From Plasmodium brasilianum (taxonomy: Eukaryota > Apicomplexa > Aconoidasida > Haemosporida > Plasmodiidae), in assembly GCF_023973825.1 (NCBI RefSeq), contig NC_090115.1, positions 1,054,001 to 1,118,000 on the forward strand: 64,000 nt of DNA, in the 5' to 3' direction. Shown piece by piece: positions 39,273-52,884 of this stretch (within the stretch, counting starts at the first letter, position 1; the number at the start of each line of letters is the position of its first letter). Both the position numbers and the translations under genes were made by a program. The notes beneath the pieces are model-generated. The model did no database searches. It saw nothing but the letters and a program-made list of their open reading frames with translations, and had not been told where the DNA came from.

Positions 39273-41131
39273 TTATGTACAAAAAATATTTCCTTTTTAT
39301 ATAACACGTACATTTATATGGATATTAAATAATAAATAATATTTTTCACGATATATAAGCATATTATATATATTAATTGAAAAATAAAAATTTATTAAAA
39401 TTAAAGCGAATATAAAATGTGTTAAAAATATAAAAAAGGGGGGATTTTCGGGAATTTTACCTTTGTTGAACAACAAAAAAATAGATTCATTTAAGTTACG
39501 GTTAAAACCAAGTAAGTAATACAATAAATTCTATAAAAATTGCTTATTTAAATGAACGCATTATTTATTAATATGTTAGAATATACGATTTTCATAAACA
39601 TGAAATAATGTTATGGAAATTGTAATTTAATATTATATTTATCTTCTTTTATATGTATGTATTAAGCATTAATAATATTATTAAATAAACATAAAAATGA
39701 TATAATTAGAAAAGTATTTAAACACTATTGTTATATTATAAACAATAAAAACATATGACATATATATAAGGGAAAAATTAAATATTTTCCTGTAAATTAA
39801 TATATTTATATATGGTCTCTTTATTTAGAGAATGTAAATAATCTAGATGAATAACTAATTGTTTTTTAAAATAAATAGATCAAAAAATACTTAGGTTCAA
39901 TAAATGTTTCTAAAAATAACAATATTTGTAAGTAAATATTTAGCAGTATTTTATTATATAGTGCACTTATTTTTCATAATATATTTTGTAATTTTTGTGT
40001 ATAGATTATTATAAATTTTTATAATGGATTAAAGCATATTATATACATAAGCATTAGATGAGAAAAAAAATGTGAGGTGTTAAAAATGTTCCAAAAGATA
40101 GAACCTAAGTGTCTTGATAAAAGACATAAAGAAAATAATATATATATATTAAAAAAAATAATTATGATAATTTTAGTATAAGAAAATTTATTTTTCTTTT
40201 TTTTATAACTTAGAAATAGTATTACAAGTTTATCTATTTCCTTTTTGATTTTAATTATTAATTGAAAAGATAGTATTTATTAAAAAGAATTATATCAATT
40301 GAAATTTTTTTTGACTGGAATATTTTTTTATAAAACTTTTTTATATTTAAATTTCTAATGGTTACAATATGTAAGAGATATATATGGGAATAATATATTT
40401 ATGCTCATTTATTCTAGTTACCCTAATAAATATGTTTTTGGGATTATGTATTTTCAAAAGAATATATAAAAAGTAATTTATTCTTTCTAATATTATGAAT
40501 TGAATAATCACTAAGTCATATATTTTAGTTGAATGTATTTTTATTATTTCACAATTCTATAAGTATATTGTGTCATATATATATCTTTAGTAAATTTGCT
40601 TCAGTTGATATATTTTTAAATTAATGAAATTTATTGTATCAGTTATATATCTGCTTTACCTTTAAACATTTTTTTTTTTTAATATTCTTATATTTCTTTA
40701 GAATATATAAAAAAAGAAATTTAAAGTTCTATGTGCATGAATGTAAAAAATTTTCTTTTATATGGAAGGTATAACTTAAACGTAATTAAAAATTGTGATT
40801 TTCAAATATTAAGGTGCAAAAATAAGAAATCACACCTTGTTTGCACTTACAATATATATATCTACATAGATTAAGTAGTTCCATAAATTTCTATCTTAAA
40901 AAGAAATTATATACTATAAAAAAGTATATTTACTTGAGGAGGAATTAATGCATTTGTCCTAATTAATATAATTAATATGTTTTTTTTCTTATATTATTAT
41001 GATTATTGTATTATTATAATAATTGATATTTTATTAATAAAAATCAACGTTTTCAAAATAAAAATTTATATAATCAGAATTATTAATTGTTTATAATTTT
41101 TAACATTATTAATTATTTTCTTAATATATAG
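39273..41131. other. AT-rich intergenic region
   Basis: The minus-strand frame at 39297-39524 and a 31-codon frame at 40086-40181 were seen but have no family features. Otherwise this is AT-rich DNA before the upstream element of the next fam-l gene. Confidence 0.5.
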
Positions 41132-41205
41132 AGGAATATATTATATTTATATTCTCTACATTCTATATAGTGTATAAACTCAATATTTACATATAATAAG
41201 TATTC
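41132..41205 (+). promoter_or_regulatory. Conserved upstream element of fam gene
   Basis: GAGGAATATATTATATTTAT, then ATTCTCTACATTCTATATAG, then TATAAACTCAATATTTACAT. The block lies about 440-370 bp before the ATG at 41574. It closely matches 59489-59570, giving the clearest consensus of this element. Confidence 0.55.
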
Positions 41206-41573
41206 GAATATTATTTTCATAATTTATTCTGAAAAAGGTTAATAAAAGTATTATATCATTATAACACTACAATGAATATTTAAATTATATATTTTAAATA
41301 TATATGTATTAAATCGAATTATATGATTTCAGAGAAAGTTATTTTTTTTTTTAATAAAATTAAGATAAATATTACATAATGCATTTTAAAAATTAACTTT
41401 GATTATAGAACATGTAACGTACATTATAGTTATATATATTTTATTATATATTTATACAGAAATAATAAATTTTTTTTTATTATTTTAAATATTTCGTTTT
41501 ATCATTAGAAGTATATTCTATTATTATTAACTTCTTCTTTATTGATTATATTATAATATTAAATATCTGTATC

Positions 41574-42555
41574 ATGGAACAAAAAACAAAGACCCTCTTA
41601 CTTTTTAATATTGTTGAGCTCATCCTATTATCTTGGATGCTTCATTTTAACAGTGATGTTGTATGCAAATATTATTTAAGGATATTTGAAATCATAATAT
41701 TTTTTGGTTTTTTTCTCTATTAATACCTTTTTTTTACCTCTATATTATTTATACTATTAAATAAAAAATATTTACATTTTTTTTTAGGGCGTGTTTGACT
41801 TGCCATTGAATAATTATTGCAATTGTGCGAAGGAATTAGAAGCAAGAAATTATCGATTACTAGAAGGATATAAGTATAATATCGATTCAAAGGATATATT
41901 TACAAAAGAACAAATGCCAAATATTGGTTTGACCAACAAAAAAGATATATGTAACAGTGAGGAAGGGTTGCAAAGCAAAGTAAATAAGTCAAATGGATGT
42001 TCACCAAGTATAACAAGAAGTCGTAAAAAAGATATGAATAAAAAATCTTGTACATTTGAAACCAAAAAATATTCCCATTTGGAAAAAAAAATATTCAAGG
42101 AACTCGATTATGAGAATTTTCTTAAAAAAAACAGATCAATTACTGATAAGATGTACAAAAAAATAATGCTTAAAAAATACAGATTACGTTTTACTTTACC
42201 TTTATTATTTTTTTCACTGTTTTTAATCATACTCTTAATAGATTTATCATGGGGTTTGATTGATAAGAATAAGGGGTTATGGGGTGCATTAGGGGTTTCT
42301 ACCTATTTAGATAGCTTTGCTAATGGTCCTCTGAAAAGTTTTTTAGAACCATTGACAAAGTTCCAAGGTTTTTGGAAATCTGCTTTTAATGCAACATCGA
42401 GTACAGTTAGTGAAAAACTCGTATTATGGCATTTATTTGGTATACTAATATATTTCATACCGTTCGTTATATTGGGTTTCACATTAATATTTGGGATTAT
42501 TTATTATCATAAAAAAGTTAAAAAATATGAAAAAATCAAGTTCAGAAAAAGGTAA
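41574..42555 (+). CDS. fam-l type exported protein
   Basis: This two-exon gene encodes 284 aa. Exon 1 is 41574-41660 (MEQKTKTLLLFNIVELILLS), intron 41661-41787, exon 2 41788-42555; phase 0. Residues 52-56 are RLLEG, an RxL export-like motif with the acidic residue one position early. The fam-l signature follows: KKSCTFETKKYSHLEKKIF, DYENFLKKNRSI. Membrane segments lie at about 164-182 and 244-268, and the tail is YYHKKVKKYEKIKFRKR. Unlike most copies, its intron does not begin with an early in-frame stop. Its fam-m partner, 3.6 kb downstream, is the pseudogene at 45168. Function unknown; export to the host cell inferred. Confidence 0.88.
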
Positions 42556-44799
42556 AATGAATAGTAAGTGATATTATTCTTTTTAAAAAGAAATACCCAA
42601 TAAGAACTAATATATATTATTTTTAGTGATATTCTTAATAAATATTCTCAAAACAGTATAAATTTTATAGGTAAATTTACATAAATATACCGATAAATAT
42701 ATTCAACTGTAAAAGAATATGTCTTAATTTTTTTTGTGAATATAAATATTTTAAGTTTTTTAAATGTGTTCATTAATATCTTATCTCTGTTTAATGCCGC
42801 ATTTTCGATTTTTTTATATGTAAGTAGGTTTTTATGAGAAATAAATTTTTCTGAGATAAAATTAATATATAATAGGATAATTTACATACATATATTGAAA
42901 TAGTATGTTAATTTATAAATATAATATGTGATACTTCGTATTTTTCTACAGCTGAAGTCTAAAATTATTATTTATGAAAGTAATTATTAAAATGTAATAT
43001 TAGATTTATATTAACTATAAATATGTCCTATTTTATAATTTATGTAAGAATGTGAATTTGTTTTGTTGCATTTACATATACATATTTGTAATTAGTAAAA
43101 GTATAATATATAAAATATCTTTTATGAAATATGTTTTATAGAATATATTTTTTGTTAATCCCTTTTTGAAAAAGGTGGGGATCTTTAGGCATGGTTTAAA
43201 AGAAAAAAAAAATGTATATAATTATATAATATATATATTAAATATTGATTAATTTTAATAGTTTTTTAAATTAAAATTATGAATGTTTAAAATTAAAGGA
43301 AGAGCTAAACGAATTTAGTTTATTATTAGTGTATTCGGCTGCGATATTAAAGATCATTTTGGAAATTATACTTAAATATATATTATATTGAAAATATATA
43401 ATCTATATAATTTGTTAATTTTTTTTTATTATAAAAAAATAAAAGTAATTAGTTTAAGATAAAAACATATGAATGTATTATATTATGGAATTGTTTTGTT
43501 TTGTTTTTAATGATCATATATATTTTAATGTGTCCTATATATCTATGAATATAAAAATTCTCTTTATCTGTAAACAATCTATATTTATTTTATTTTTGAA
43601 ATAATAGATTAAAGTGTATTTAAATATTTATATATGCGTTCTATTTTTCAAGATTGTCTATAATTATGTAGTGCGTAAAAGTTTGAAAACATTTTAAATA
43701 TATATGAAAATATAAGTATTTTATAGAAACAATTAATAACATCTTCAAAATAATTACAATTTATTAAACACAATAAATAAGAAAAAACAATTATATTTTT
43801 ATAGATAATTTATAAATAATATGGTTATTATTTTTTAGATAATTTTTAACAATTTGTATGTACAAAATTATATATTTGTTTGCTTCGTTTCATTCAATAT
43901 ATCTAATACAGAAATTTGGTTATGGAATGGTTTTTCGAATATTTTTATTTATTAAAATTGATTTTATATAGATATAAATGAACTCAAAAACATAAAGTTA
44001 ATATATTTTTTAGTTATTACACTTAAATACACTTTTAAAAAATATTTTTATATAAATAAAATGTCTCATTCATGATTATTTCTTTGTAAAAAGCATACTC
44101 AAGTTAAAAGGGAATATGATATTGTTATGTACAAGCAGTTATTCCTAGGAATGTGAAAATATATTCAATATACATTTTAATTAAAAGATCAATTATTTTT
44201 GTATTTCTTGTTAATTCTACAGATTAATATAATATATTCAAATATTTTATTTCATTCAAATAAAATATATATCCATTGATATACGTAACAGTTCTATTAT
44301 AGCAATAGGTATTTTATTTTTCGTTTTTTTATTACATTATTGTTACTTATGAATATATATAGTTAAAAAAAAAAATAATAATAAATTTAGTACATGATTA
44401 TAGATAATTTTCATTAAAATTATGTAATACCACTTGAACGCAAAGATTACAACTTTTAAAAATTATGGTACGAATATAAAACAGAAGTCTTAATTTGACT
44501 TTAAAATAGATACTAAATCATATATTAGATAGGATAAAATAAATTTAATTTTTTAAATATATTATACGCTAAAAAAATAATATATTAATACAAGGAGTAA
44601 TTGAATCATATGTTATATTTTAAAAAACATAAAATTATATTTTTCTTCATTTAATTTTTTTTATTATTTTATTGTTATAATAAATGATATTTTTTTTTAA
44701 TAATAATTTGTGAAATATAATGTCTATAATATTTAATTGTTATTAGAATAACATCCATAAAATGTGTAATTAATATTTTAATAATAGATAAACCTACTA
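42556..44799. other. AT-rich intergenic region
   Basis: This lies between the fam-l gene and its decayed fam-m partner and contains the 3' element at 42925-42985. A small GC-richer patch (AAAAAGGTGGGGATCTTTAG) lies near 43168. No gene is supported. Confidence 0.55.
42925..42985 (+). repeat. Conserved 3' flanking element of fam gene
   Basis: ATACTTCGTATTTTTCTACAG, then CTGAAGTCTAAAATTATTATT, about 370-430 bp after the fam-l stop. A diverged version of the shared 3' block. Confidence 0.4.
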
Positions 44800-44850
44800 T
44801 GTATGTATTCTATATGTTGTATATTTTATGGGAACTCAATATTTCAAAAT
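44800..44850 (+). promoter_or_regulatory. Conserved upstream element of fam pseudogene
   Basis: GTATGTATTCTATATGTTGTA then GGGAACTCAATATTTCAAAA, about 365-320 bp before the pseudogene ATG at 45168. The AACTCAATATTT part matches the element at 41132. Confidence 0.48.
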
Positions 44851-45167
44851 AATATGGAATAAAATTTTTATCCCTTAGTTTATTAAGAAAAGGATTTGTA
44901 AAAATACTATTTAATTAGTACACTCGATGAAATAATTTAATAATATACTTAGTATAATTACGAATAAATTTAAATTATTTTATTTTAAATAAAGTGTATT
45001 TTTTAAAAATATTAAAATTAAAATTTTATAATACGTTTATAAATATATTTTTCTTTATATATATATTACAAAATTTATTACAGCAATGTACATTTCATTA
45101 ATTATTTAAGAAGAAATAATAATTTTTTTTTTTTACGAATATATTAATAATATCAAAGAAGTATATC

Positions 45168-46056
45168 ATGGAAAAAAAATTTAAGACTATGTTATTAATT
45201 AAAATTTATGCAATTATTCTTTTAACTTGATTATGTCATTTATGAATATTATATGATAATATTATATAAGGATATATTTGCGGTATACATCTTGTTTTTG
45301 ATTTTTTTTTTATTATTACAACTTTTTATAATAGAATTATTCATTATATTATATATGAAATATTTACTTTTTTTCTTTTTTTAGAATAGGTTTATCAGAT
45401 TTTCCGATGAGAGCTATAATCATGGTAGCAATTTAAAAAATAGAACGTATAGATCCCTATCCGATTATAAAAAAGGTAAGTGTTCAAATATTGTAGTATT
45501 AAAAGAATATATACCTAATCATAGTGAATGTGAAGAGAATGATATATGTAATAATAAAAATGGGGGAATATAAAAAACCGAATAACCTAATAAATCATTA
45601 AATAAGAAGAAATTCTATACACAAGTTACGGGTAGCGATAAGGAAATGCTAGATAGAAAATATATCCGTTTTGAAAAAACATGAGTTAATGAAAATGATT
45701 ATGAGGTCTTTCAAGAATAAAATAGAAAAATTCATGATATAGATTTAAAAAATATAACACATAGAAGATATGCATTTGGAGTTGCTGTTTTTTTTCTTTT
45801 TTTCTAATTGAAAATAGGATGCCCTATATTAGAAGGATTAGGTTACTTGAGAAATCTACAAACAATTCTTGTAGGACTGTTAACCATTATTCCATAACTT
45901 AATTTTACTCCAGTAGAACACTTTATTTGTTCAATATTTTTTGGAATACTTATGATTTTATTAGTTATAATAATTATAATAACGATAATTAAGATCTTAA
46001 TAAATAATTAAAAATATAAAAAAATTAAGTTGAGGAATGTACAAAATGAATTATAA
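45168..46056 (+). pseudogene. fam-m pseudogene
   Basis: This keeps the whole fam-m layout but is broken throughout. Exon 1 (45168-45254) has two in-frame stops, one a TGA where the leader's conserved tryptophan sits. The splice donor reads GA instead of GT. Exon 2 (45385-46056) starts NRFIRFSDESYN and keeps RSLSD at the export-motif position (exon-2 residue 23). It then shows traces of the signature (NKSLNKKKFYTQV, RKYIRFEKT, DYEVFQE) and both membrane regions. At least seven stops interrupt it, mostly single-base changes. It ends near ...KYKKIKLRNVQNEL. Most damage is by substitution in a still-alignable frame, which suggests a fairly recent loss. It is the decayed partner of the fam-l gene at 41574. 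Confidence 0.85.
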
Positions 46057-47027
46057 GTAGTGTGCATTCTTCTCTAAGGGGATTATTAATGTGAACAACT
46101 ATATCTTTAGACATATATTTTTTTTTTATACATAGATATAAATGAAATAATTTTATAAATGTACTTGTGTATATCATATTATGTTTTTACGTTAAATAAG
46201 AAATTATGATTTTAAATTTTTTGTGAATTTAAAAATTTAAGGAATTTTTATTTTTTATTATAAATTGTTGTTTCAGAATAATTAAATATTAGTGATTAAC
46301 ATATATATTAATTCATTAAAATATATTACTATATAGAATATATATATTGGAGTTAAAATTAGTGTACAGTAGAAAATATTATATAATTTCATAGATGTCC
46401 TGTAATAATTTATATTTTAAATGAACCATGGTTGTGTCCCATTTTTTATCTTATTCTAGTCTAAAATGTTTATTTATATATAAATTAAGATAAATATATA
46501 ATTAGTTTTGTATTAAAAATTAATGTGTTTTTTTGTATTTATTGGAGCAAGGTGAACGTATTATATAACATTGATATATAGATATAGTTACAAAATATAT
46601 TTTTACTTAAATTTTGAAACGTAAGTAATTTAAACTAAAAATAAAAATTGAAGTAATATGCTTATATTACAAGAAATACAAAATTATATGAAGAAATTTT
46701 TTCATATGAAATGAAAAAAAAAAAATAATTCATGTATTATATAAATATAATGGAGATATATACTATTTTACAATTGATCATATAAAATTTTATTCACATT
46801 CGAATAATTATAATAAATTTATAAAATTCATTTTTTTTAATGAATACTTTTTTCTAGCTTTTTAATAGAAATTAATTTATGAAATAATTTTATGTATATT
46901 AATTAAAAAAAAATTTATTATCCAAAGCGGAACAAAATATTAAAAAAAAGTTACTAGAAATACCATTAAGTAGTGAATTAAAATATTTTAACAAGTATAA
47001 CTGAGGGAATCGTAGTAAAAAATCAAG
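46057..47027. other. AT-rich intergenic region
   Basis: This contains the 3' element of the fam-m pseudogene (46401-46492) and GGAGTTAAAATTAGTG at about 46349, also seen after the 59860 gene. No other feature is supported. Confidence 0.5.
46401..46492 (+). repeat. Conserved 3' flanking element of fam pseudogene
   Basis: TGTAATAATTTATATTTTAA, then ATCTTATTCTAGTCTAAAAT, about 345-435 bp after the pseudogene stop. The TTCTAGT-x-TAAAA core also occurs after the 56395 and 59860 genes. Confidence 0.5.
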
Positions 47028-47706
47028 TTAAGTATGCAAAAATTTCAGAGGTTTGAGTTCAAATTGTTCAAGTAATATTTCAATTAACATTCCACTTAAG
47101 AAAAAAAATAAGAAAAAAATTAAGCTAAGGAACCGTGTCTTTTTTAACCAAGAAAGTAGGTAACAAATTGTAGATTTTCTTGTATGTTTCTGATTATAAA
47201 TTGCAGTAGTATTAATTTTATTTTCGTTATTAAAAGAATTATATTTATTACTTGAATTTATATGGCTAAAAGATGAGTCAAACTTTGAGTATAATTTTTA
47301 AAAATTTTTGAGTAAGTATTCTTTATTCCAATTATTATCATAATGTTTCAATGTAGGAGATATTTCTTTTAAATTATCTTCAATGTAGAATTATCCTTGT
47401 ATCGGCAATTCTGAGTTTTCCGTAAAATAATTAAGTTCTTCTTGATAAGTATCACTGAATATTGATTTATTATCTTCTTGAAAATGTTTATTATGCTATA
47501 ATACATATGGTTTTCTTTTAAATGCTTTATTCCTTTCTCATTTTAAATTAGTTATTTTTTTTTTTTTAAAGTTAAAATTTATCTCTGAGCGATTCTATTG
47601 CTTCACTACTTAATATTCTACTAAATTTAACGTTTAATATGTTATTTGTGTTCAATTCCTTGTTCTTTGATTTATAACAAATGGTTGAATAAAAGTAAAA
47701 ATTCAT
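47028..47706 (-). pseudogene. Relic of a PEXEL-type exported protein gene
   Basis: On the minus strand an ATG at 47706 opens MNFYFYSTICYKSKNKELNT and reaches an export-like motif, SRILSSEAIESLRDKF, before a stop. A frame change leads to a hydrophilic helical body (HFQEDNKSIFSDTYQEELN, then DNNWNKEYLL), followed by an asparagine-rich stretch. It ends with a basic and hydrophobic segment (WLKKTRFLSLIFFLFFLSGM) and LKPLKFLHT, with the stop at 47028. At least three stops or shifts break it. This leader, RxL motif, polar body and late membrane segment are typical of Plasmodium exported proteins, but the family is not recognised. Its orientation matches pir and STP1, not the fam genes. Confidence 0.5.
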
Positions 47707-50700
47707 ATTAAACATTCAAAAAATGTATATTTATATGTTATGTGAATTAAATTTTTCTTTCATATAGAAACATAAAATAAAAAAGAAAAGGAAAAAATTT
47801 AAGTATAATAACTAAGATACTTTGTATGTATATTTTAATGTACATATAAGACAGGAAAAAATAAAAGCTTTAGTAAAAAAGATTCACATTTTTGTATTTC
47901 GCCTTTATAATGTATTTCTTTAAAGTTATGAAAACTTATGTAATAATTGAGATATTAGATACATATGATAATTAAGATAATATATAAATGGTAAATATAC
48001 AAATTGTCTTAATTATTTACTGTTATGCCAATATATAAAGCCTTTATATTTTTTTTTTTTTTTTATGTAAATATAACAGTGGAACTACGGTGGAACAAGA
48101 CAAATATACATTTAAAAATATGTTATGATTAAAAAATATATATTTAAGTTAAAGAAATATTTAACAATAATATTAATTATTATTATTAAAATAAAACAAC
48201 TAAAAATGGATTTAATAAGTATTTAATGAAAAAAATCATATAAATATTATAGTTCAACATACAAATATTTTATTGCAAAGATATATATATATATTGGTAT
48301 ACAATATATTCATAAAATATTGTTTTAATATGGATATATTATTAGATAAAATTGTAGTAATAATATATGCACTAGAATACATTTACAAAATATTTTTAGA
48401 GCTTATATCATTAAATATATCAGAAAATGTATGATAAAATTTTTTTAGAAAGAATCTATTAATTAGTCAAATGTAATGTTTTTTGAAATTATTTTTATTA
48501 AAAATTAATTAAAACGTATATGGAATATAAATAATAATAACAAAATTATAATATATTATATGCATTTATAATATATATATAACGAGTTTTAGACATCATT
48601 TGATTAAATGCAATTATTAATAACTTAGCTGACTAAATATAATTATTTAACTTATATATAGTTTTATTTTTATGTTATAAATAATAAATAAAATATTTTT
48701 TTTGTATATTAATTTAACAACTAGCTCTATTGATTCTTTGCACACCATATACATTTATATATGAATCCAATATTTTCAATAATATAGTGATAAAAAAATA
48801 TTAAAACTATAACATGTAATCCGTTATTATACCTTTTTTTTTGAATGTTACATAAATGCAAATAGAAAATGATATATTGAGAAAAAAACCAATTAAATTA
48901 AATATTATATTTTAAAAATAAAATTTTTCTTTTTCTAAGATTTTACTGCTATTTGTGTACAATATTTTTTTTATTTCAATTTTTTTTTTTTTCTTACTTA
49001 ACAAGTTTTCTTATTTTAAATAATTTTATGTTTATTTTTTCACTCAGAAGGCCATTATCAAAAAAAATTGATAAATTAAAATGAAATAAATTTTAAATAT
49101 ATTTTAGAGAAGTTTTCAAAGAATGATTTCTTATTTTATAAGATAAAAATTAGCAAGAAAGAGGAAAAACAAAACTTTAGAAAGAAGAACGATTATACTG
49201 AATTAATATGAAATATTTTATTCATTTATATATTATTATTTTATTTTCGCTGTACATTTATTTTTGCTACAGATAATAAAAAATTATATTCATAATTTAT
49301 AAAAGTTTTTTATTTAAAATACGATTTTACGAACTTAGAGCTATAAAGTATTAAATGTAAAAATATATATTAAAATTTAAGCGTGGGTAATTATTATTTT
49401 TAATAATACTGAAAATATATAAATGATAAAAAAAATATAAAAAAAAAAAAAGAAAAAAAAAGCAGCTTGCACTTTTACTTTATATGTGAACTTTTGTATA
49501 CATTTATATATAAAAGAATAAAAAGAATAAAAATGATTTATTTGTTATTATTATCCATATTTTAGCATTTATTTATTATTATAGAACAAAATTATGAACA
49601 TATTTATCCTTGAAAATATGTAAATAAAAAGAAAAATGCATAATAATATTTATGGTTAATCAATTAATAATCTTATTTGTATTTTACTTTATTTTATTAG
49701 CTTTATATATTTGTTAATTATAAATTAATTAATTTGGTATTAGAAAAAAATAAACTTAACGTTTGCATGAATATATATGTACATTTTTATTTACTAATAC
49801 CAAAATAAGAGTTAAATAAAATAAAAAATTAAATACTGAATTGGTTGAAAATATTGTAGATTTCTAAAGTCAGGAACGAAAATGAACATATTTTTTATCT
49901 TCCTACGATATTAAAATTGAGCAAAATAGAAAATATTGATGTTTGCTAAAAAATTAAATTTAATTTAGCGTTTATATATTCTATAAAAAGTTTAGTATTC
50001 CATGTAAATTTAATATTAGAAATAAGCAGAATAATTTGTTTAGTCATTTTTTTTTGATGCCTTAGACATTTTATTTTCAGCGAAAGCATATCGTTATAGC
50101 ATAGTTATATAATATAGCGGCAGATATAGTAATATTCATGTATTTAAATAAATTATAGTATGTTTTAGGAAAAATAAAAAAAAGTTAGGAAAAAAAGGCG
50201 ATAACCAAATTTTTTTAAATATTTTTCTTATAATTATAAAAAAATAACTTCCTTTATATATAAATGAAGGGAAATATTTTATTATTGAAATTATTTTCTA
50301 CAAAAAAATAGTTTGATTAGAAAAATTTTTAATTTGAAACTTCTCTAAGTAACTAATTTCTATAAATTAAGTTAAATATATGTAAAGTTGACGTTTCGTA
50401 AGTAAATATATAAGTACGTGTTACTAATTTATTATTATATTTTACTTCTTTATTTTATTGTCCAATACACAATGTGTACATATATAAGTATATATATATA
50501 TTTTAATAAATAATTTCGATAAATTAAAAACGATGAGTAAAATATTATAAGGGAATAAATAAAAACTTCGATCTAAATAGAAGTATGAACAGTATACTGA
50601 ACACTTTATTCCGTAGTAAATTTATGATTACTATAGAAAAGACTCGAAAAATAAAATTAAGCTTCTCATCATAAAAATTTATTAATTTGTCTTTTTTATA

Positions 50701-50954
50701 TGAACTTGTCACATTTACAATAATATGATATAATTAGATTGTCTATATTTTTTTCTTCCTTTTTGTAAAAATATTTACTTTTTATAAAGTAAAATACATT
50801 CTGAAATGACAAAATATATGTTTAGTCTGATATTTCCTTCCTAATTAGTAAAACTATAAATCAGGTGAACAAATGAGTATCTTCTTTGTATTAGAAAACT
50901 GTTATATTATTAGACAATACATAATAAAATTTAAAGCACGAAATGTAACTTTGA
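47707..50954. other. AT-rich intergenic region
   Basis: Long homopolymers (near 48050-48064 and 49430-49461) and plain AT-rich DNA. No exon, export motif or RNA gene seen. Confidence 0.55.
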
Positions 50955-51515
50955 AAAAAAAGAAATCATCAAATAATAAATAATGAAATAAAGAAAAGAA
51001 AAAAACAGTCGTAAGTTAGTATAAATTAGAGGAAATATTTATCAAAAGAAAAAACAAGGACTAATTAAATTTAAAGTATAACGAAAAACTTAAATCATTA
51101 TTAAAACATTCAATACATAAATTAAGGGATGTCAATAGGAATAAATTTATTAGTAAAAAAATAAGTTCTACATCAAAATATCTCAAAGAAATTAGGAAAC
51201 ATATTTTGAAAATTGGATACTGGACATACTGTGCTATGTAGATAAAAATAAAAAAGACAGAAATTTAATTAAAATATTTATAATAAAATAAATTTATGCA
51301 ATATACAAATATTATTTTTTTCACCAATTTTGATGTTATCAATCTTGTTTCTTTGTTTTATAAATCCATTGTATGAAGTTTTAATATTCGCTATTATATA
51401 TGTTGTAGTGTTTACTTATCATTACATAGACACTCTAAAATATTATCTGATATCAAAAAGTGTTCGTAGCACTATATATTGGAATAATATTTATCTTCAG
51501 AAATGTATTTATTAA
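50955..51515 (+). pseudogene. Relic of a lysine-rich exported/membrane protein gene
   Basis: The first half codes, with several stops, for a lysine-rich helical body (LKSLLKHSIHKLRDVNRNKF, then SKKISSTSKYLKEIRKHILK, then GYWTYC). After a shift of frame near 51240-51330 comes a two-part hydrophobic region (LSILFLCFINPLYEVLIFAII, YVVVFTYHYIDTLKYY) and a short polar end. The order resembles the last exon of Plasmodium exported proteins with a basic body and C-terminal membrane segments. The family is not identified, and no leader exon was found. Coding potential is lost. Confidence 0.38.
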
Positions 51516-52884
51516 AGAGTTTTAAAAAATTTATTGTATTCTTACTAAAAATATATCTTGGAAAAATATTGAAGAAATATGTAATCTTTGTGAATTCACA
51601 ATGGTATACTTAAATACTTTAATATGTAATATGAAGATTAATATATATTTTTAAATTTTATTAGTATTATAATATATTTTTTTTCTATCCATCATATATA
51701 GTATTTTTTTAAGATGTCTAAATGTTCTTATTTATTACATATATCCGTACGTATATTTTTAATAATACTATACTTTTATGATATATATATTTACTTAAAT
51801 ACAAGTTAAATATTTCTATAATAAATATAAATTATTTATATATGATACTTTTCTTAGATTAATAAAAATAATTAATTTAAAATTTCGTGAATATTTTATT
51901 AGGTATAAAATACAAAAAACATTATTTAGAGAAAAATAAATACTCCAAAAATAACCACCTCAGTCAGTTCTATGAGAATATAGAATATATTTATTAACTA
52001 AAATTTTATATGTTTACAATTTTTTTATCATTTTGTCCTCAAAATTTATAGCATTAGATATTATGATACGCGTTTGTATTTCTTTATATAAGTATAAATT
52101 GGTAATTTACGACAAACTAAGGGAAAGTAATAGAATAGTTTATGGTTGTGAATTATTAATCATCTAAATACTTTTTAATTTTATATAAAATGCATATAAA
52201 TATATATCCTACATATATATGGAAGTATAAAATAAAAAATAGTTATCTTATTTTTGTGAAATATTGTAGGACAATATCTATTATGTAGAATATTAAAAAT
52301 TTCACGTTTTTATATATACTTTTTTAATTACATAAAATCCATCATTTAATATATGATTTTGGTAATATTTATTTATAGATTAATAGAAAATAAGTATGCT
52401 ATTTTATACCTACAGTGTTATAAAAAAGAAATATAAAGCATTAAGAATTTTCATTAATTGTGTTATGTTTTATTTTATATATTATATGTTCTTGTTTCTT
52501 TTCTATTTCATTTTATATTCTAAATTACTCTATTTAAAATATTCTTTTTTTATTATTTTTCTTTTTTTTTAATTACCATATTTACTATTAGTGATTTTAT
52601 TTGTACATTTACTTTTTTATTCTTTTTTTTTAAATCGTAATTTCTATAAAACTTATAAATTTATATTTTTTTACAAAATATAAAAGAAAAGACAAAATAT
52701 AAGTCTTTTTATACTTGAATATAATAATTTATATTTTAGTATTATATAAAAATATATTTTTTTAAATTATATATGAATTTTGCTGTTCCATATGTAATAG
52801 TATAATATAACTATATAAAAGAATGAACGTGGATAGAAATTTTTAAAATATAAAAATAGTATTATTGGATTATACCTTAGAGTA
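51516..52884. other. AT-rich intergenic region
   Basis: No supportable feature; poly-T rich near 52545-52635. Confidence 0.55.

Noticed and set aside
39297..39524. Minus-strand 75-codon frame, with a possible donor AAAG|GTAAAATT
   Set aside because: Considered as a leader exon for the 39.1 kb relic, but the hydrophobic part follows the putative donor and the frames do not join convincingly.
40086..40181. 31-codon frame starting MFQKIEPKCLDKRHKE
   Set aside because: Polar start is coding-like, but it is too short and has no context.
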